From NCBI GenBank assembly GCA_946401725.1, contig CAMIVE010000018.1:1-35001 (forward strand): 35,001 nt of DNA, written 5' to 3'. This DNA comes from an uncultured Bacteroidales bacterium (GTDB taxonomy: Bacteria; Bacteroidota; Bacteroidia; Bacteroidales; P3). Of this stretch, positions 1 to 7,911 are shown in pieces. Under the pieces are notes generated by a model, which had not been told where the DNA came from, searched no databases, and was given only the letters and a program-made list of their open reading frames with translations. Each line of letters opens with the position of its first letter. Within the stretch, counting starts at the first letter, position 1. The position numbers and the translations under genes were made by a program.

Positions 1-3000
1 TGTAGGGCGAGATGACGATGCGGTCGGGCGTGGTGTTCTGGAATTTCAGATAGGGCACCCCGAAGGCGTGGTACTTGTAGTTCTGAGCGTCGTCCAGCTC
101 GTTGTAAGCGGTCTCGCTGATGCCCCACGGCATCTCTTTCCCCAGTTTTGAGTTGCGGATAAAAGCCCGTTGAGCGCGGATGGCGAAACTGTAGGTCTCG
201 TCCATCAGCGTGTGCTTGTAGGTGGGCAGGAAGATGAGCGGCATGAAGTATTCGAACAGCGTACCGTACCAGGAGGCCACCCCTTTGTAGCCGCGATACT
301 GCACCAGCGTCTTGTCCAGACAGAACCAGTGCTTGTAGGGCGCGTCGCCCTGTGCGATGGTGAGGAAAGAGGTGAGGCGCGCCTCGGAGGCGAAGTTGTT
401 GTAGTGGTAGGGGAGGAGGGTATGGCTTCCGTAGTCGTAGCCGATGCTGAAGACGTCGAGCTCGGGGTTGTACAGCTTCATGAAGTCTGTCTGGTCGATC
501 AGCCGCACTACTTTGGACAGCAGCTTTTCGTCTTCCTCTTCGTTCCGGCTCTCCAGCCATCCCTTCACCACATGGAGGCAAGCCACAAAGTTGCCCGAGT
601 CGCAGGTGCTGACAAAATAGTTGGGCAGTTTGTTGAGGCTCTTCAGTTCATACCAGTTGAACAGGTGTCCGTTCCATTTCTCCAGTCGGCAGACGGTCTC
701 GATGATGTGTCCCAGCCGGCGTACGGCCTCTTCCGCACTGATGAATCCCAGTTGCGCCGCCGATACGATGGCGGTCAGCGAGTAGCCGATGTTGGTGGGC
801 GATGTCTTGTAGTCGGCCTTGCTTTCGCGGTTCAGCTGGTAGTTGTCGGGAATTAGCCAGTTGTTCTCCTCCGTGATCAGCGTGTCGAAGAAATGCCAGG
901 TGTCTTGTGCTAACTGGCGCACCTCGTCGGTCTCTTTGGCGTTCAGCCGCTTTCTGTCCTGTGGGAACTTCTTGCCCAGCCAGAACATCAGCAGCGGTGC
1001 GCCGCACCAGATCACCACGCAGAAAACCATCGCCGCCAAGTCTATCCAGTTGCCCCATCCCAGGAAGAAGAACAGGACTATAATGGCAGAAGAAGCCACG
1101 TAGTTGAACCAGAACTTGCCGATGTAGTCGCCCAGTGTCCCCTTGGTGCTCTTTGCTGCCTCGTCGCTGGTGATCCATGCCAGCAGGTCGCGGTGCGAGA
1201 ACCACATGCGGTAGCAGGCTCTCACCGCCGCGTCGGTGTACATCCACGCCTCTTTGGGCAGCAGTGCGAACTGCGCCAGCGAGCGGTAGAGGATGACGCG
1301 GAATCCCCGCATCAGCGTCGCGTAATAGTGGTAGCGTTTGCCGAAGCGAGGCAGCGTGGTGATTTCGCCCAGAATGAAAAATACGATCGGGCTGGCAATG
1401 GCCGCCAGTGCCACCACGAGGAACCATACGGGGTGGATGCCCGTCAGACCGGCGAATCCCGCGAAGAGGACCACCAACAGCGCCAGGCTCAGCATCGAAC
1501 GGCGCAGGTTGTCGAAAATCTTCCAGCGGCCGATGGTGTTGACTTGGTTTTTCACCTTCTCGCCGCGTTCGTTGCGCACCCTGTTTTTCAGCCATCCGAT
1601 AATCTGCCAGTCGCCGCGGGTCCAGCGGTGGTGCCGTTTGGCGTCGTCGATATAGTTGGAGGGGTTGTCGTCGAAGAGCTCCAGGTCGTTGATGAGACCG
1701 CAGCGGATATGGCAACCCTCGATAAGGTCGTGACTGAGGATGAGGTTTTCGGGGAAAGTCCCCTTCAGCACCTTCTGGAAGATGCGCAGGTCGTAGATGC
1801 CCTTGCCGCAGAATGAGCCCTCGTTGAAGATGTCCTGATAGAGTTCGAAACTGGCCGTCGTGTAGACATCCAGTCCGCCCAGACCTGCCATCAGCTGTGC
1901 GTAACGACTTTTGTTGGTCACCTCCACGTCGACATTGACGCGCGGCTGCATGATGCCGTATCCGCTGTTTACGCGGTGTCCGTCGGGCGACAGCTGGGCG
2001 CGGTTCAGCGGGTGTGCCATCGCGCCGATCAGTTTCTGTGCAGAGTAGAGCACCAGTTCCGTATCTGTGTCGAGCGTGATAATGAACTGGATGTCGGGCA
2101 CCGCCTTCTCACGCCATTCGCTCACTGTCTCGCAGCGGAACCGTTTCTCCCGTTCCGTCTCAGTGGTCTCACCCAGTATTAGGTCGTTGAAATGCAGTAT
2201 AGCGCCGCGTTTGCGCTCGTGTCCCAGCCAGGTCCGTTCCCCGTCGCTCCAGGCGCGCTTGCGGTAGACGAAGTTGAAGATTGGAGCGCCGTATTTCTCG
2301 TTCAGTTCCTTCACCTTAGCTAGGCCGGCCTCCACCACCTCGTCGTCCCACGGGGCGTCGGCCTCCTTGTACGCCGCCGCGTCGCCTACAAGCGTGTAGA
2401 ACAGGTTCTGCGGGCGGCTCTCCAGCCGTTGGAACGTGCGTCCCGACCCCTTCTCACCGTTGTCTGCCTCCGAGGCGCGGTTGATATTCGACAGGTAGTA
2501 AACCTCCAACTGCTCCAGCAGTTCGACTGTCTTCGCTTTGTTTTTCAGGATGGTGGGCATGATCACCATGGTTGCGTATTCCTTGGGAATCAGGCCGTCC
2601 TTGAATTTGATCTTGAAAGTGCCCATGGGCTTGTGTATTTTGCCCAGCAGCCAGTTGAAGACATCGATCACCAGCTGGCTCATCGGCACCCACAGCATCA
2701 CCGTCAGCACTGCCGTCAGCCATCCGAAGCCGTCGGTCCACGTACACCAGCCCGCAAAAGCCAAGGCCAGTGCCAGCGATGCCACCACCACGATTCCTAT
2801 ATACCAGTGGGCACGTGCATTCCACCGTTTGGGTGGGAACAGCTGCCATCCCACATGCTCGTCCCGCTCGTCGGCCCGCTCCACAAGGTTTTTCACCAGC
2901 TCGTATTCCGTGTTCCGTGATCCATGTTTCGTTTTGCGGCTCAGCCGTACAATCCTCGCGCGATAGTCGTCCTTCGTCTTGTCGTACATCTGGTCGTACA

Positions 3001-3604
3001 TCCCCGCTTTCTCGTTTTTCAGCATCCGCTCTGAGAAGCTTGCCGCGTCCAGCAACTCCGCTATCGGCAGTTTCGTCATCTTTTTCAGCGAGTTGAAGAT
3101 ATTCATCATCATCAGATTCTGCCGTGCCGCCTCGTTCAGATGTTCCATGTTCGCCTGGTCCTTGGCCGTCACCGAGTAGACGTAGGCTTTCTGTTCGCGC
3201 ATCTCTTTGCAGAGCTCCGCCAGTTCCTTGATGAGGATATGCTTTATCAGCGGCAGCAGCGCGCACACCTCCGGGTAGGTCAGGTAGTCGTTCTGCTTCA
3301 CCTGTATCTGGCTCAGGTAGCGGAACATCAGTTCCTTATTCACCTGGTGGTGGCATTTCCGCAGGAACGCCGTCAGCAGTTCTTCCAGTTGCGCGATGCG
3401 CTTTGCCCCGATGCGGCGGAAATCCTTGCTCTGGAGATCCATCTTCATCACCTTCTCCTGCTCACTGATCATGTAGTAGTTGTCCAGCACCCACTCATTC
3501 GTGCTGCCTACGAGCCGTTGACTTTTGGTCTCCTCCACCAAAAGCATGTAATAGTCCGTGATAATCTTAACGCTCTCTTTAAAAGACTTGTAAGTATTTT
3601 TCAT
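1..3604 (-). CDS. Cyclic beta-1,2-glucan synthase-like protein (GT84 + glycoamylase-like), 3' end cut by window edge
   Basis: The frame opens with ATG at 3604 and stays open for 1,201 codons to the left edge, so the C-terminus is missing. Residues 1-260 are a soluble, mostly helical N-terminal region. Two membrane segments follow near 267-315. A GT-A-type domain then carries D512-T-D514, EGSFCGKGIYD near 592, LSHDLIEG near 620 and R657-H-H-R-W661, which fit the DxD and R/QxxRW motifs of GT84. More membrane helices lie near 704-745 and 832-875. Residues from about 890 on match the glycoamylase-like domain (SPTNIGYSL; ends at ISPY). In Brucella Cgs and rhizobial NdvB this order is followed by a GH94 domain, expected here outside the window. 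Known family members build cyclic beta-1,2-glucan from UDP-glucose at the inner membrane; that product is inferred here. A promoter candidate lies just upstream. Confidence 0.86.
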   Translation of the reverse strand, partial: MKNTYKSFKESVKIITDYYMLLVEETKSQRLVGSTNEWVLDNYYMISEQEKVMKMDLQSKDFRRIGAKRIAQLEELLTAFLRKCHHQVNKELMFRYLSQIQVKQNDYLTYPEVCALLPLIKHILIKELAELCKEMREQKAYVYSVTAKDQANMEHLNEAARQNLMMMNIFNSLKKMTKLPIAELLDAASFSERMLKNEKAGMYDQMYDKTKDDYRARIVRLSRKTKHGSRNTEYELVKNLVERADERDEHVGWQLFPPKRWNARAHWYIGIVVVASLALALAFAGWCTWTDGFGWLTAVLTVMLWVPMSQLVIDVFNWLLGKIHKPMGTFKIKFKDGLIPKEYATMVIMPTILKNKAKTVELLEQLEVYYLSNINRASEADNGEKGSGRTFQRLESRPQNLFYTLVGDAAAYKEADAPWDDEVVEAGLAKVKELNEKYGAPIFNFVYRKRAWSDGERTWLGHERKRGAILHFNDLILGETTETEREKRFRCETVSEWREKAVPDIQFIITLDTDTELVLYSAQKLIGAMAHPLNRAQLSPDGHRVNSGYGIMQPRVNVDVEVTNKSRYAQLMAGLGGLDVYTTASFELYQDIFNEGSFCGKGIYDLRIFQKVLKGTFPENLILSHDLIEGCHIRCGLINDLELFDDNPSNYIDDAKRHHRWTRGDWQIIGWLKNRVRNERGEKVKNQVNTIGRWKIFDNLRRSMLSLALLVVLFAGFAGLTGIHPVWFLVVALAAIASPIVFFILGEITTLPRFGKRYHYYATLMRGFRVILYRSLAQFALLPKEAWMYTDAAVRACYRMWFSHRDLLAWITSDEAAKSTKGTLGDYIGKFWFNYVASSAIIVLFFFLGWGNWIDLAAMVFCVVIWCGAPLLMFWLGKKFPQDRKRLNAKETDEVRQLAQDTWHFFDTLITEENNWLIPDNYQLNRESKADYKTSPTNIGYSLTAIVSAAQLGFISAEEAVRRLGHIIETVCRLEKWNGHLFNWYELKSLNKLPNYFVSTCDSGNFVACLHVVKGWLESRNEEEDEKLLSKVVRLIDQTDFMKLYNPELDVFSIGYDYGSHTLLPYHYNNFASEARLTSFLTIAQGDAPYKHWFCLDKTLVQYRGYKGVASWYGTLFEYFMPLIFLPTYKHTLMDETYSFAIRAQRAFIRNSKLGKEMPWGISETAYNELDDAQNYKYHAFGVPYLKFQNTTPDRIVISPY

Positions 3605-3634
3605 ATAGGAATCAATATCTAATAAACGAAACTG

Positions 3635-3660
3635 CAAATATACGAAAAAAAATCTAACAA
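3635..3660 (-). promoter_or_regulatory. Bacteroidota-type promoter candidate for the GT84 gene
   Basis: Read on the minus strand, TATATTTG (3642-3635) is a perfect match to the Bacteroidota -7 element TAnnTTTG and sits about 30 bases before the ATG. A TTG at 3660-3658 could be the -33 element, but the 15-base spacer is shorter than the usual 19-23, so the upstream element is weak. A small dyad AAGAG-N5-CTCTT lies just upstream at 3659-3673 and might be an operator. Confidence 0.55.
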
Positions 3661-3713
3661 GAGACAGACTCTTTTAGACATTTTAAAAAGAGGGAGTTAA
3701 AGATTTAAAAAGA

Positions 3714-3737
3714 GGAAGTAAAAGTGGAAGTAAAAGT
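3714..3737. repeat. Tandem 12-base repeat in spacer, two copies
   Basis: GGAAGTAAAAGT occurs twice head to tail, preceded by related text (AGGGAGTTAAAGA at 3691-3703). The same kind of unit occurs at 15656-15698 in the spacer before the GH3 gene. Both lie between the stop of one minus-strand gene and the start of the next. Confidence 0.7.
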
Positions 3738-3828
3738 GGACAAATGATTTTGTGTCTTTTAATCGTCGACTCTATCTCTGCCCTCGGCGGTCCTGACGAT
3801 GTCTTGATTGTGAAAATTAAACAGCAAC

Positions 3829-5844
3829 TTAGTGGCAATATTCGGAGGCATAAGGGACTTTGATGCGTGCCAATTTGATAAGATAACTGTATAGATCATC
3901 GTATTTTGCACCCGCCACATTGGTGAAATAAACCTTGAAGTTGCCCTTGGTGCGTCGTTCTATGACCCATTGTGCACCATCTAAAATCATTGCTTTGTGG
4001 CAAGCGGGCAACGAGTCGAATTGTAGTTCGGCAAACAGCCGCTGTAATTTGTCATACTGCCGTTTGGTGAGTCGTCGTTGTCCCTGGTGGGGAGAGTAAG
4101 TGGTTTGCCAAGTCCCTTCATCGACGCTGTAGTCCAGTTTGTGCCAATAGAGCATCAACTCCTTGCCCCGTCGGTCGACGCGGAATGCCAGCGGAGGGTG
4201 GAACGATGGATAGAACGCGAATCGCAGCAGTGTGTCGCCAGAGGCAACGGCGGTGTCGAAAAGGATCGGTTCCCCCATCAAGTTCAGATACGATGAGAAA
4301 ACGCCAACCCAGAAGAAGGAGGACCAGGCATCATGACCATAGTCCACTCCGGGGTCGAAGAGGCCGTCGGCAGGCCAGTTGATGAAGCTTGTGCCCGGAT
4401 AGTGCCACTCTTCAAGGGTGTCGAACGGCAGTTCTGCCATAGGGTTGTGAGGGCGTTGCAGATACTGTTCCAACTGCAGGGTGGGAAGGTACAGGTCCAG
4501 CATCGTCCCTGTGTCAGGGTCCTGCTGCCAGACCTTATAGAAGTAGTGCAGGGCACTGTCGGCAGGGTTTTCGACCACGGGGGTGCGGTCGTAAAAATCT
4601 ATCCAGTCACTCTCACTTTCCCGAAATAGGGAATCTATGGATGTAGGCGTTTTAGGTGTCTGGTTCGCCAGGATGAACTCTGAATAATAGGCATTTCCTA
4701 TGTTGAACAGGGTCTTTGTCTCGTCGGGATGGAGAATCAGTCGCCGTTGGATGGTCTCGATTTTGCTCCAGTTGCTGCTGTCTCTGCGGGTCTCCAATCG
4801 GGGATGTCCGTAGCGGGGACGCAGACTGTCGGGCAGTGTGAAGCTGAGGCGGCAATCGGCATTGCTCCGCACGATCTTTCCTTTATTGACAGCTGGAACC
4901 CATCTGGGCATTTGCTTTATCACACGCAGGGCTTCATTAAGGAAACCTAAAGTGTCGTCGTTGTTGTTGTAGGGATGGATGTCGTTCAAGGAGCCGTCCC
5001 TTTCCACAATGAATTGGATGTCTATAGTGCCCTCTTCCAGTTCCTGCAACGCTTTTGGAGGATATTGCAGGTTGGTGGCGAGGTACTTCTCTAGCGCTTC
5101 CTTGCCGCCAGGGAAAGAAGCCTCGACACTAACACTGTGATGAACCGTCATATCCATGTAGTCGCTGTCGGCCAGAACGGCCAGCATTACAATCAGGCTG
5201 TCTTCCTTATCAAATGATCTTCTGCCTAAAAACCAGGCATTATAGCTTTTACTGTCGCAGTATTCCATGATGCACATGATTTCTTTGTTAGCACAGAGAT
5301 CGGTATGTGGATGGTTTGGCAGGTCGATGGCTCGGTAAGCCTGTTCTAGTCGGGACCATTCTTCTCGGTCAAGGGTACGCTCTCCGTTGTTGAGAACGCC
5401 CTTGCTCCAGTCGTTTCCCCTAAAAAGCTTTGCTGTGACATCTTCCCAGCCACTATCACCCATTTCGAAGTGTTGCGAATGTTCCACTTTACCTGCAATG
5501 GCATTGCCTTTCTTCCATTGGACGGAAGCACTTTCGCCGTTGAACGTCACCTTGACAAACAACGGGTGGGAGAATTCGGGTATGTAGTTCAGTCGGAGGA
5601 TGGTGGTTCCTTTTTTCGGCCTGCTGTCAATTAATGGAGGAATGTTGGCCAGCCGCATGTAATGGACCACTTCGCCGGCAAGGAGATTCCTGTCTCTCCG
5701 GTTAAAATAGTTCGCGGGGAAATAGCCTTCGAGCGACCAGAGGTCGGTAGAATTGTTGTTTCTGTCGTCAGCAGTGTGCTGCGCTTTCAGGGGATTTGCA
5801 CTGAACAGCATGATGATTGCAAGAAAAACGACAAGATGCTTCAT
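3829..5844 (-). CDS. Secreted protein with TonB C-terminal domain between two copies of another module
   Basis: The 671-residue product starts with a clear signal peptide (cleavage near KAQ, residue 22), so it acts in the periplasm or envelope. Residues about 237-338 (FPGGKEALEKYL, later RWVPA.NKGK and the final SFTLPD) match the TonB C-terminal domain, but there is no N-terminal anchor and no Pro-rich linker, so it is not a normal TonB. Residues about 80-205 (TILRLNYIPEFSHPLFVKV) and about 535-650 (TLLRFAFYPSFHPPLAFRV) resemble each other: both continue with a hydrophobic strand, an R.L....(W/Y)..L helix and a basic strand. A TPR-like helical stretch lies near 370-400. Its function is unknown. 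Similar TonB_C-bearing secreted proteins are common in Bacteroidales. It stands alone, with the SRP RNA gene upstream. Confidence 0.8.
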   Translation of the reverse strand: MKHLVVFLAIIMLFSANPLKAQHTADDRNNNSTDLWSLEGYFPANYFNRRDRNLLAGEVVHYMRLANIPPLIDSRPKKGTTILRLNYIPEFSHPLFVKVTFNGESASVQWKKGNAIAGKVEHSQHFEMGDSGWEDVTAKLFRGNDWSKGVLNNGERTLDREEWSRLEQAYRAIDLPNHPHTDLCANKEIMCIMEYCDSKSYNAWFLGRRSFDKEDSLIVMLAVLADSDYMDMTVHHSVSVEASFPGGKEALEKYLATNLQYPPKALQELEEGTIDIQFIVERDGSLNDIHPYNNNDDTLGFLNEALRVIKQMPRWVPAVNKGKIVRSNADCRLSFTLPDSLRPRYGHPRLETRRDSSNWSKIETIQRRLILHPDETKTLFNIGNAYYSEFILANQTPKTPTSIDSLFRESESDWIDFYDRTPVVENPADSALHYFYKVWQQDPDTGTMLDLYLPTLQLEQYLQRPHNPMAELPFDTLEEWHYPGTSFINWPADGLFDPGVDYGHDAWSSFFWVGVFSSYLNLMGEPILFDTAVASGDTLLRFAFYPSFHPPLAFRVDRRGKELMLYWHKLDYSVDEGTWQTTYSPHQGQRRLTKRQYDKLQRLFAELQFDSLPACHKAMILDGAQWVIERRTKGNFKVYFTNVAGAKYDDLYSYLIKLARIKVPYASEYCH

Positions 5845-5958
5845 GACTACTTTTTTTGGATATGTAACAGAAATGCCCGATAATTTACAATGCTTATTTC
5901 TTTTCTTAATATTTCCTTTAAAATATAAATTGAATTTTTGTTTGTTATTATGAGAAAT

Positions 5959-5972
5959 AAAAAAAGGGTAAG
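5959..5972 (-). terminator. Terminator of the SRP RNA gene
   Basis: On the minus strand the closing helix strand CTTACCC of the SRP RNA is followed directly by seven T residues (5965-5959). The helix that closes the RNA thus doubles as an intrinsic terminator stem. Confidence 0.75.
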
Positions 5973-6061
5973 CTGATTATATCGCGTCGCTACAACCAAA
6001 CACCCTTGCTGTATTCCTACCCTGGGGGATTCAATGGGAGCTGACCGTATAAGACTTACCC
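5966..6061 (-). ncRNA. ffs: Signal recognition particle RNA, small bacterial type
   Basis: Read on the minus strand, the RNA is about 96 bases long. Its ends pair (GGGTAAG at 6061-6055 with CTTACCC at 5972-5966). The tip carries the conserved domain IV: CCCCCAGGGTA, GGAA tetraloop, TACAGCAAGGGT, where CAGG facing AGCA is the Ffh-binding symmetric loop and gta/tac closes the GGAA loop. This is the 4.5S RNA that partners Ffh to bring membrane and secreted proteins to the Sec translocon. The perfect promoter, whose predicted start falls at the first G of the closing helix, and the T-run after the last helix base support both ends. It fills the 384-base gap between the TonB_C gene and mltG. Confidence 0.88.
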
Positions 6062-6066
6062 AATTG

Positions 6067-6096
6067 CAAAAGTACTACTTTTTCCGATACTGGCAA
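6067..6096 (-). promoter_or_regulatory. Bacteroidota promoter of ffs
   Basis: On the minus strand TTG (6096-6094), a 19-base spacer and TACTTTTG (6074-6067) match the Bacteroidota sigma-ABfr consensus TTG-N19-23-TAnnTTTG exactly. The -7 element ends about five bases before the first base of the RNA. Confidence 0.85.
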
Positions 6097-6228
6097 ATAA
6101 AAAATATACAAATGCCCGTAATGACAACGGGAATAGCGGTTTAGAAATGGAAAGCGCCCAAGGGAAAAGGCCCGTCGACGGGGTTTGCGGCGCGCTGCAA
6201 TGAAAAAAATGGAGCTGTTTTCTGTCGT

Positions 6229-7269
6229 TTATTTATAGATTTTGCGACGGTTCATCTCGTTGTGGAACGCCTGAGCGTTGGCGTTGTGCCCGGCGAGGTC
6301 CTTAGAGAAGGCGTGATAGCCTGAGAAGTCGGCTTTGGCGCAGAAATAGAGGTATTCGGTCTGTTTGTTCTTCAACACGGCATCGATGGAAGCTGTTCCG
6401 GGGATGCAGATGGGTCCTGGGGGGAGTCCGGGGTATTTGTAGGTATTGTAAGGACTTTCGACCTCCATGTGCTTGTTGAGGATGCGCCGGAGGGAGAAGT
6501 CGCCCACGGCGAATTTGAGGGTTGGGTCGGCCTGCAGCAGCATCCCTTTGCGGATGCGGTTGAGGTAGACGCTGGCGATGTCGGGCTTCTCGTCGTTTTT
6601 GTTGCTTTCCTCTTCGACGATGGAGGCCAGCGTGATAACCTCGTCGGTGCTGAGATTGAGTGCCTTGCATTGTCTGAGCCGTTTGTCGGTCCAGAAGCGT
6701 TGCGATTCTTGGTGCATGCGATCGAGCAGCTTCTCGGCACTGACGTTCCAATAGACATCGTAGGAGTTCTGCAAGAACATGCCGATGACGGTCTGACGGG
6801 TGTGGCCGTAGGCAGCGCAGACGCTGTCGTTGCGGAGCAGCGCCAGCAGCGTGTCGCTGTCCAGTTCCAGCTTTTTGCCGATGTATTGGCAGAGCGACTC
6901 AGGGGTTCTGTATTTGTTGATGGTGAGCCGGATAGGGTCTTGGTTGCCGTAGTAAAGCTTGGTGAGTGCGCTCCAGAGGCTCATGTGGGGTTTGAATTTG
7001 TAGCATCCCCCCTTGACGTGGTTCTTGTATTTGCGCAGTTGCGCCAGCGTGTTGAATGCCGTTTTGTTGCCGATGCAGCCATGTGCGTCGAGCGAGTCGA
7101 CCACGGCTTCGTAGGTGATTCCCGTCGGCAGGTAGAGTGTCACGGTGTCGCTGTTGGTGAGTTTCTGGCGGTGCAGCAGCGCCAGCAGGACGATGGCGAC
7201 GACCAGCAGGGCACCCCCTATGATCGGGATGAGGTATTTCTTTTTGAATGATTGCTTCTTTTTTGTCAT
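6229..7269 (-). CDS. mltG: Endolytic murein transglycosylase MltG
   Basis: The 346-residue product has a basic N-terminus and one membrane helix near residues 12-35 (type II inner-membrane topology), then a periplasmic LysM-like part and the YceG/MltG catalytic domain. The motif ASIVEEES places the catalytic glutamate at E219, as in E. coli MltG (E218). ADPTLKFAVGDF, YNTYKYPGLPPGPI and YLYFCAKADFSGYHAFS are further family blocks. MltG cuts growing glycan strands near the membrane and sets strand length. A longer in-frame start at 7347 would reach into the upstream gene, so MTKKKQ at 7269 was chosen. This ATG overlaps the upstream TGA by one base (TGATG), which suggests translational coupling. 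Confidence 0.93.
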   Translation of the reverse strand: MTKKKQSFKKKYLIPIIGGALLVVAIVLLALLHRQKLTNSDTVTLYLPTGITYEAVVDSLDAHGCIGNKTAFNTLAQLRKYKNHVKGGCYKFKPHMSLWSALTKLYYGNQDPIRLTINKYRTPESLCQYIGKKLELDSDTLLALLRNDSVCAAYGHTRQTVIGMFLQNSYDVYWNVSAEKLLDRMHQESQRFWTDKRLRQCKALNLSTDEVITLASIVEEESNKNDEKPDIASVYLNRIRKGMLLQADPTLKFAVGDFSLRRILNKHMEVESPYNTYKYPGLPPGPICIPGTASIDAVLKNKQTEYLYFCAKADFSGYHAFSKDLAGHNANAQAFHNEMNRRKIYK

Positions 7270-7823
7270 CACGAAAGGATTTTCTGAACGATTACAGCGT
7301 CGGTCCACTGGCCGTAGCTCCATAACCATTCGGGTCGGGTTCCGCATTGCCGGTAGCCGTTGCGGAGGAAGAGTTGCAGGCTGGCGTTGTTGTCGGCGGC
7401 GATATCGCTGTAAAGCAGATGGAGTTGCAGGTGGGTGCGGGCGAACTGCTCCAGTTCCCGGAGCATGGCGCTACCCACTCCCTGACGGCGAAAACGGCAG
7501 TCGACCAGCAGTCCGACGGCAGCGCGCCGGTGGTAGGGGTCGAAGTCGAAAAGGTCGACACAGCCCACAGGTTGTCCGTCGGCGTTATCGGTCATCAGGC
7601 GCAGCTGGCGGGCGGTATAGATGTCGCAGGTGGCCGACTCCTCGATAAACTGCTGCAGCGCTTGACGGGAGAAAGGCTGGTGTGCCGCGCTGTGGACCCA
7701 CACCGAGGGATCGTTCTCCCAGTGGTAGAGGGCATCGATGTCGGCGGGTTCCATGGCCCGCAGCCGGAGGGTTTGCGGCAGGTGCGCTTTCGTCGTCTCT
7801 GCTTTTTCAAGTTCTTGATTCAT
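7269..7823 (-). CDS. GNAT-family N-acetyltransferase
   Basis: The 184-residue product matches the RimJ/RimL-like branch of GNAT enzymes. LRLRAMEPADIDALYHWEND is the usual first strand and helix, AAVGLLVDCRFRRQGVGSAM is the acetyl-CoA pyrophosphate loop (R-R-Q-G-V-G, a form of Q/RxxGxG/A), and NNASLQLFLRNGYRQCG is the C-terminal helix and strand. Bacteroidales relatives often act on ribosomal proteins or small amines, but the substrate cannot be read from sequence. It is the first gene of a two-gene unit with mltG and is divergent from the inositol-monophosphatase-family gene across a spacer of under 90 bases. Confidence 0.85.
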   Translation of the reverse strand: MNQELEKAETTKAHLPQTLRLRAMEPADIDALYHWENDPSVWVHSAAHQPFSRQALQQFIEESATCDIYTARQLRLMTDNADGQPVGCVDLFDFDPYHRRAAVGLLVDCRFRRQGVGSAMLRELEQFARTHLQLHLLYSDIAADNNASLQLFLRNGYRQCGTRPEWLWSYGQWTDAVIVQKILS

Positions 7824-7832
7824 GTCTGATGA

Positions 7833-7852
7833 AACGGCGATTGCCGTTTTTT
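7833..7852 (+). terminator. Hairpin with T-run in a divergent spacer
   Basis: AACGGC, loop GATT, GCCGTT, followed by TTTTATT, has the form of an intrinsic terminator reading rightward. It lies between two divergent starts, so it serves no gene end. It could stop antisense transcripts or act as a leader hairpin of the GNAT mRNA on the other strand. Confidence 0.35.
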
Positions 7853-7911
7853 ATTGTGTTACTTATAATAAACGCGCGCGATTTGCGTTGATATAATTAA
7901 TGATGTTTTTT

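Noticed and set aside
648-1715. Minus-strand open frame of 355 codons
   Set aside because: It is an out-of-frame shadow inside the GT84 gene. The true frame, read from 3604 to the edge, contains the family motifs; this one is rich in Arg, Pro and Gln without any.
6171-6182. Palindrome CCCGTCGACGGG downstream of mltG as a terminator
   Set aside because: The stem is only four base pairs with a short T-run after two other bases. It may be a weak terminator but is not strong enough to list.
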